DNA of 14,379 nt from Acidobacteriota bacterium (GTDB lineage: Bacteria; Acidobacteriota; Terriglobia; Terriglobales; Acidobacteriaceae): positions 1 through 14,379 of the forward strand of contig JAJXXG010000263.1 in the NCBI GenBank assembly GCA_021781255.1, given 5' to 3'. Shown piece after piece: positions 13,305 to 14,379 of the stretch; positions within the stretch are counted from its first letter, which is position 1, and every line of letters begins with the position of its first letter. Both the position numbers and the translations under genes were made by a program. The notes under the pieces were generated by a model, which had not been told where the DNA came from, searched no databases, and saw only the letters and a list, made by a program, of their open reading frames with translations.

Positions 13305-14379
13305 ATGCTCTTTAAAGCTCTCAGCGCGGCCGTCTACGGAATCGACGCCAACCTCATTGATGTCGAAGTCGACTACAGCGGTACGGTCTCCGATCAGGAT
13401 CACTTCCACACCGTCGGCCTGCCGGACGCTGCCGTCCGCGAAAGCCGCGATCGCGTCCGTGCGGCCATCAAGAACTCGGGCTACCTTATTCCGCCCACGC
13501 ACATCACCATCAACCTTGCGCCGGCTGACCTCAAGAAAGAGGGCTCCGGCTTTGACCTGCCCATCGCGCTCGGCATCCTCGGCGCTTACGGCGCCTTGCA
13601 GATTCGCGACATAAGCCAGTTCCTCGTCGTGGGCGAGCTCGGCCTGGATGGCAGCGTGCGGCCCATTCCCGGCATGCTCCCCGTCGCCATCCTCGCGCGC
13701 GAGCGACGCATCCCGCATCTCATTCTTCCCGCCGCCAATGCCGCCGAGGCCGCTGTCGTCGAGGGCGTCCAGGTCTATCCTGTCTCGTCTCTGCTCGATG
13801 TCATCGAACTGCTCAACAGCTCCGTGCTCGGTGTTCCGCAGCGCGAGCCCTATCGTGTCTCCACGGAAAATCTCCTCGGCGAGTTGCAGCACTTCGCCGT
13901 TGACTTCAAAGACGTGCGCGGCCAGCAGACCGCCAAGCGCGCGCTGGAAGTAGCCGCCGCGGGCAGCCACAACATCCTCATGATCGGCCCGCCCGGCTCC
14001 GGCAAAACCATGCTGGCCAAGCGGCTGCCCTCCATCCTTGCGCCGCTCACATTCGACGAGGCTCTTGAGACCACCAAGATCCACTCCGTCTCCGGCGTGC
14101 TCGACGCAGCGGCGGGCCTGGTCACGCAACGCCCCTTCCGCGCCCCGCATCACACCATCTCCGACGCAGGCCTCATCGGCGGCGGCATCGTGCCCCGTCC
14201 CGGCGAGGTCTCCCTGGCACACAACGGTCTGCTTTTCCTCGACGAGCTGCCGGAGTTTCCGCGCAACGTCCTTGAGGTGATGCGCCAGCCGCTGGAAGAC
14301 CACACCGTCACCATCGCGCGCGCCTCCATGTCGCTCAGCTTTCCCGCGCGCTTCATGCTGGCGGCAGCCATGAACCCAT
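13305..14379 (+). CDS. comM: ComM/YifB-type Mg-chelatase-like AAA+ ATPase (C-terminus cut by window edge)
   Basis: AAA+ helicase-like ATPase of the ComM/YifB family; in naturally transformable bacteria ComM promotes branch migration during integration of incoming DNA, and it is widespread in non-competent species too. The N-terminal domain (residues about 1-170) begins [18 protein letters not shown] and contains [15 protein letters not shown] and the [13 protein letters not shown] segment typical of the ChlI/Lon-like region. The AAA+ module shows Walker A GPPGSGKT at 228-235 and Walker B LLFLDE at 309-314, followed by the [17 protein letters not shown] motif. The visible 358 residues are about 70% of the usual roughly 500; the missing part is the arginine-finger and C-terminal region. 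The ATG at 13305 gives the typical family start although no Shine-Dalgarno is visible. Divergent from sdaA across 143 bases. The large minus-strand open frame over it is a shadow. Confidence 0.93.
   Translation, partial: MLFKALSAAVYGIDANLIDVEVDYSGTVSDQDHFHTVGLPDAAVRESRDRVRAAIKNSGYLIPPTHITINLAPADLKKEGSGFDLPIALGILGAYGALQIRDISQFLVVGELGLDGSVRPIPGMLPVAILARERRIPHLILPAANAAEAAVVEGVQVYPVSSLLDVIELLNSSVLGVPQREPYRVSTENLLGELQHFAVDFKDVRGQQTAKRALEVAAAGSHNILMIGPPGSGKTMLAKRLPSILAPLTFDEALETTKIHSVSGVLDAAAGLVTQRPFRAPHHTISDAGLIGGGIVPRPGEVSLAHNGLLFLDELPEFPRNVLEVMRQPLEDHTVTIARASMSLSFPARFMLAAAMNP

Noticed and set aside
13281..14303. 340-residue minus-strand open frame opposite comM
   Set aside because: It mirrors a clear AAA+ ATPase with Walker motifs on the plus strand; its own translation is low-complexity, acidic and without family resemblance.

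Overview
The window is GC-rich, densely coded bacterial chromosome. It most resembles an Acidobacteriota genome (Terriglobia/Acidobacteriaceae type). The pointers are a roughly 1,100-residue Oar-like TonB-dependent receptor with an N-terminal carboxypeptidase-regulatory-like domain and no SusD partner, and a tiny Lys/Ala-repeat protein of a kind I associate with that phylum. This placement rests on remembered family character, not on a search. I saw no tRNA, rRNA, CRISPR array, insertion sequence, phage gene or attachment site. I read the receptor and comM codon by codon and saw no frameshift or internal stop; the other genes are intact reading frames of normal family length.

Layout. 1-3170 (-): the receptor, missing only its extreme C-terminus at the left edge. 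3171-3503: a divergent spacer. 3504-4592 (+): an exported protein of the so-called purine nucleoside permease (NUP) family that looks more like a nucleoside phosphorylase/nucleosidase fold than a transporter. 4736-5464 (+): a GlpF-type membrane channel. 5472-7972 (-): a two-gene unit of a zinc-dependent alcohol dehydrogenase followed by an L-arabinose/L-fucose isomerase-like protein. 8103-9737 (+): a divergently transcribed UxaA-family sugar-acid dehydratase. 9798-10529 (-): 16S rRNA methyltransferase RsmE. 10641-10712 (-): a 23-residue Lys/Ala microprotein with its own promoter and terminator. 10876-11703 (-): a CPBP (CAAX-protease-like) membrane protease. 11749-13161 (-): iron-sulfur L-serine dehydratase. 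13305 to the right edge (+): the first 358 residues of a ComM/YifB Mg-chelatase-like AAA+ ATPase.

Functionally, the clearest joint story is 5472-9737. The isomerase, the NAD-type polyol/sugar-acid dehydrogenase and the UxaA-family dehydratase correspond step for step to uronate isomerase, reductase and altronate dehydratase of the classical hexuronate route. The first two steps would be carried by unrelated protein families. This is an inference from gene content; no transporter, regulator or KDG kinase/aldolase lies inside the window. The receptor, the exported NUP protein and the channel all point to scavenging of external solutes.

Two window-wide patterns stand out. Plus-strand genes prefer C-ending codons and minus-strand genes G-ending codons, so the strand as given is uniformly C-rich at third positions, which is what replication-strand skew would produce. 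Two genes without a Shine-Dalgarno sequence (NUP and serine dehydratase) have a -10-like hexamer exactly 6 nt before the start codon, suggesting leaderless transcripts.
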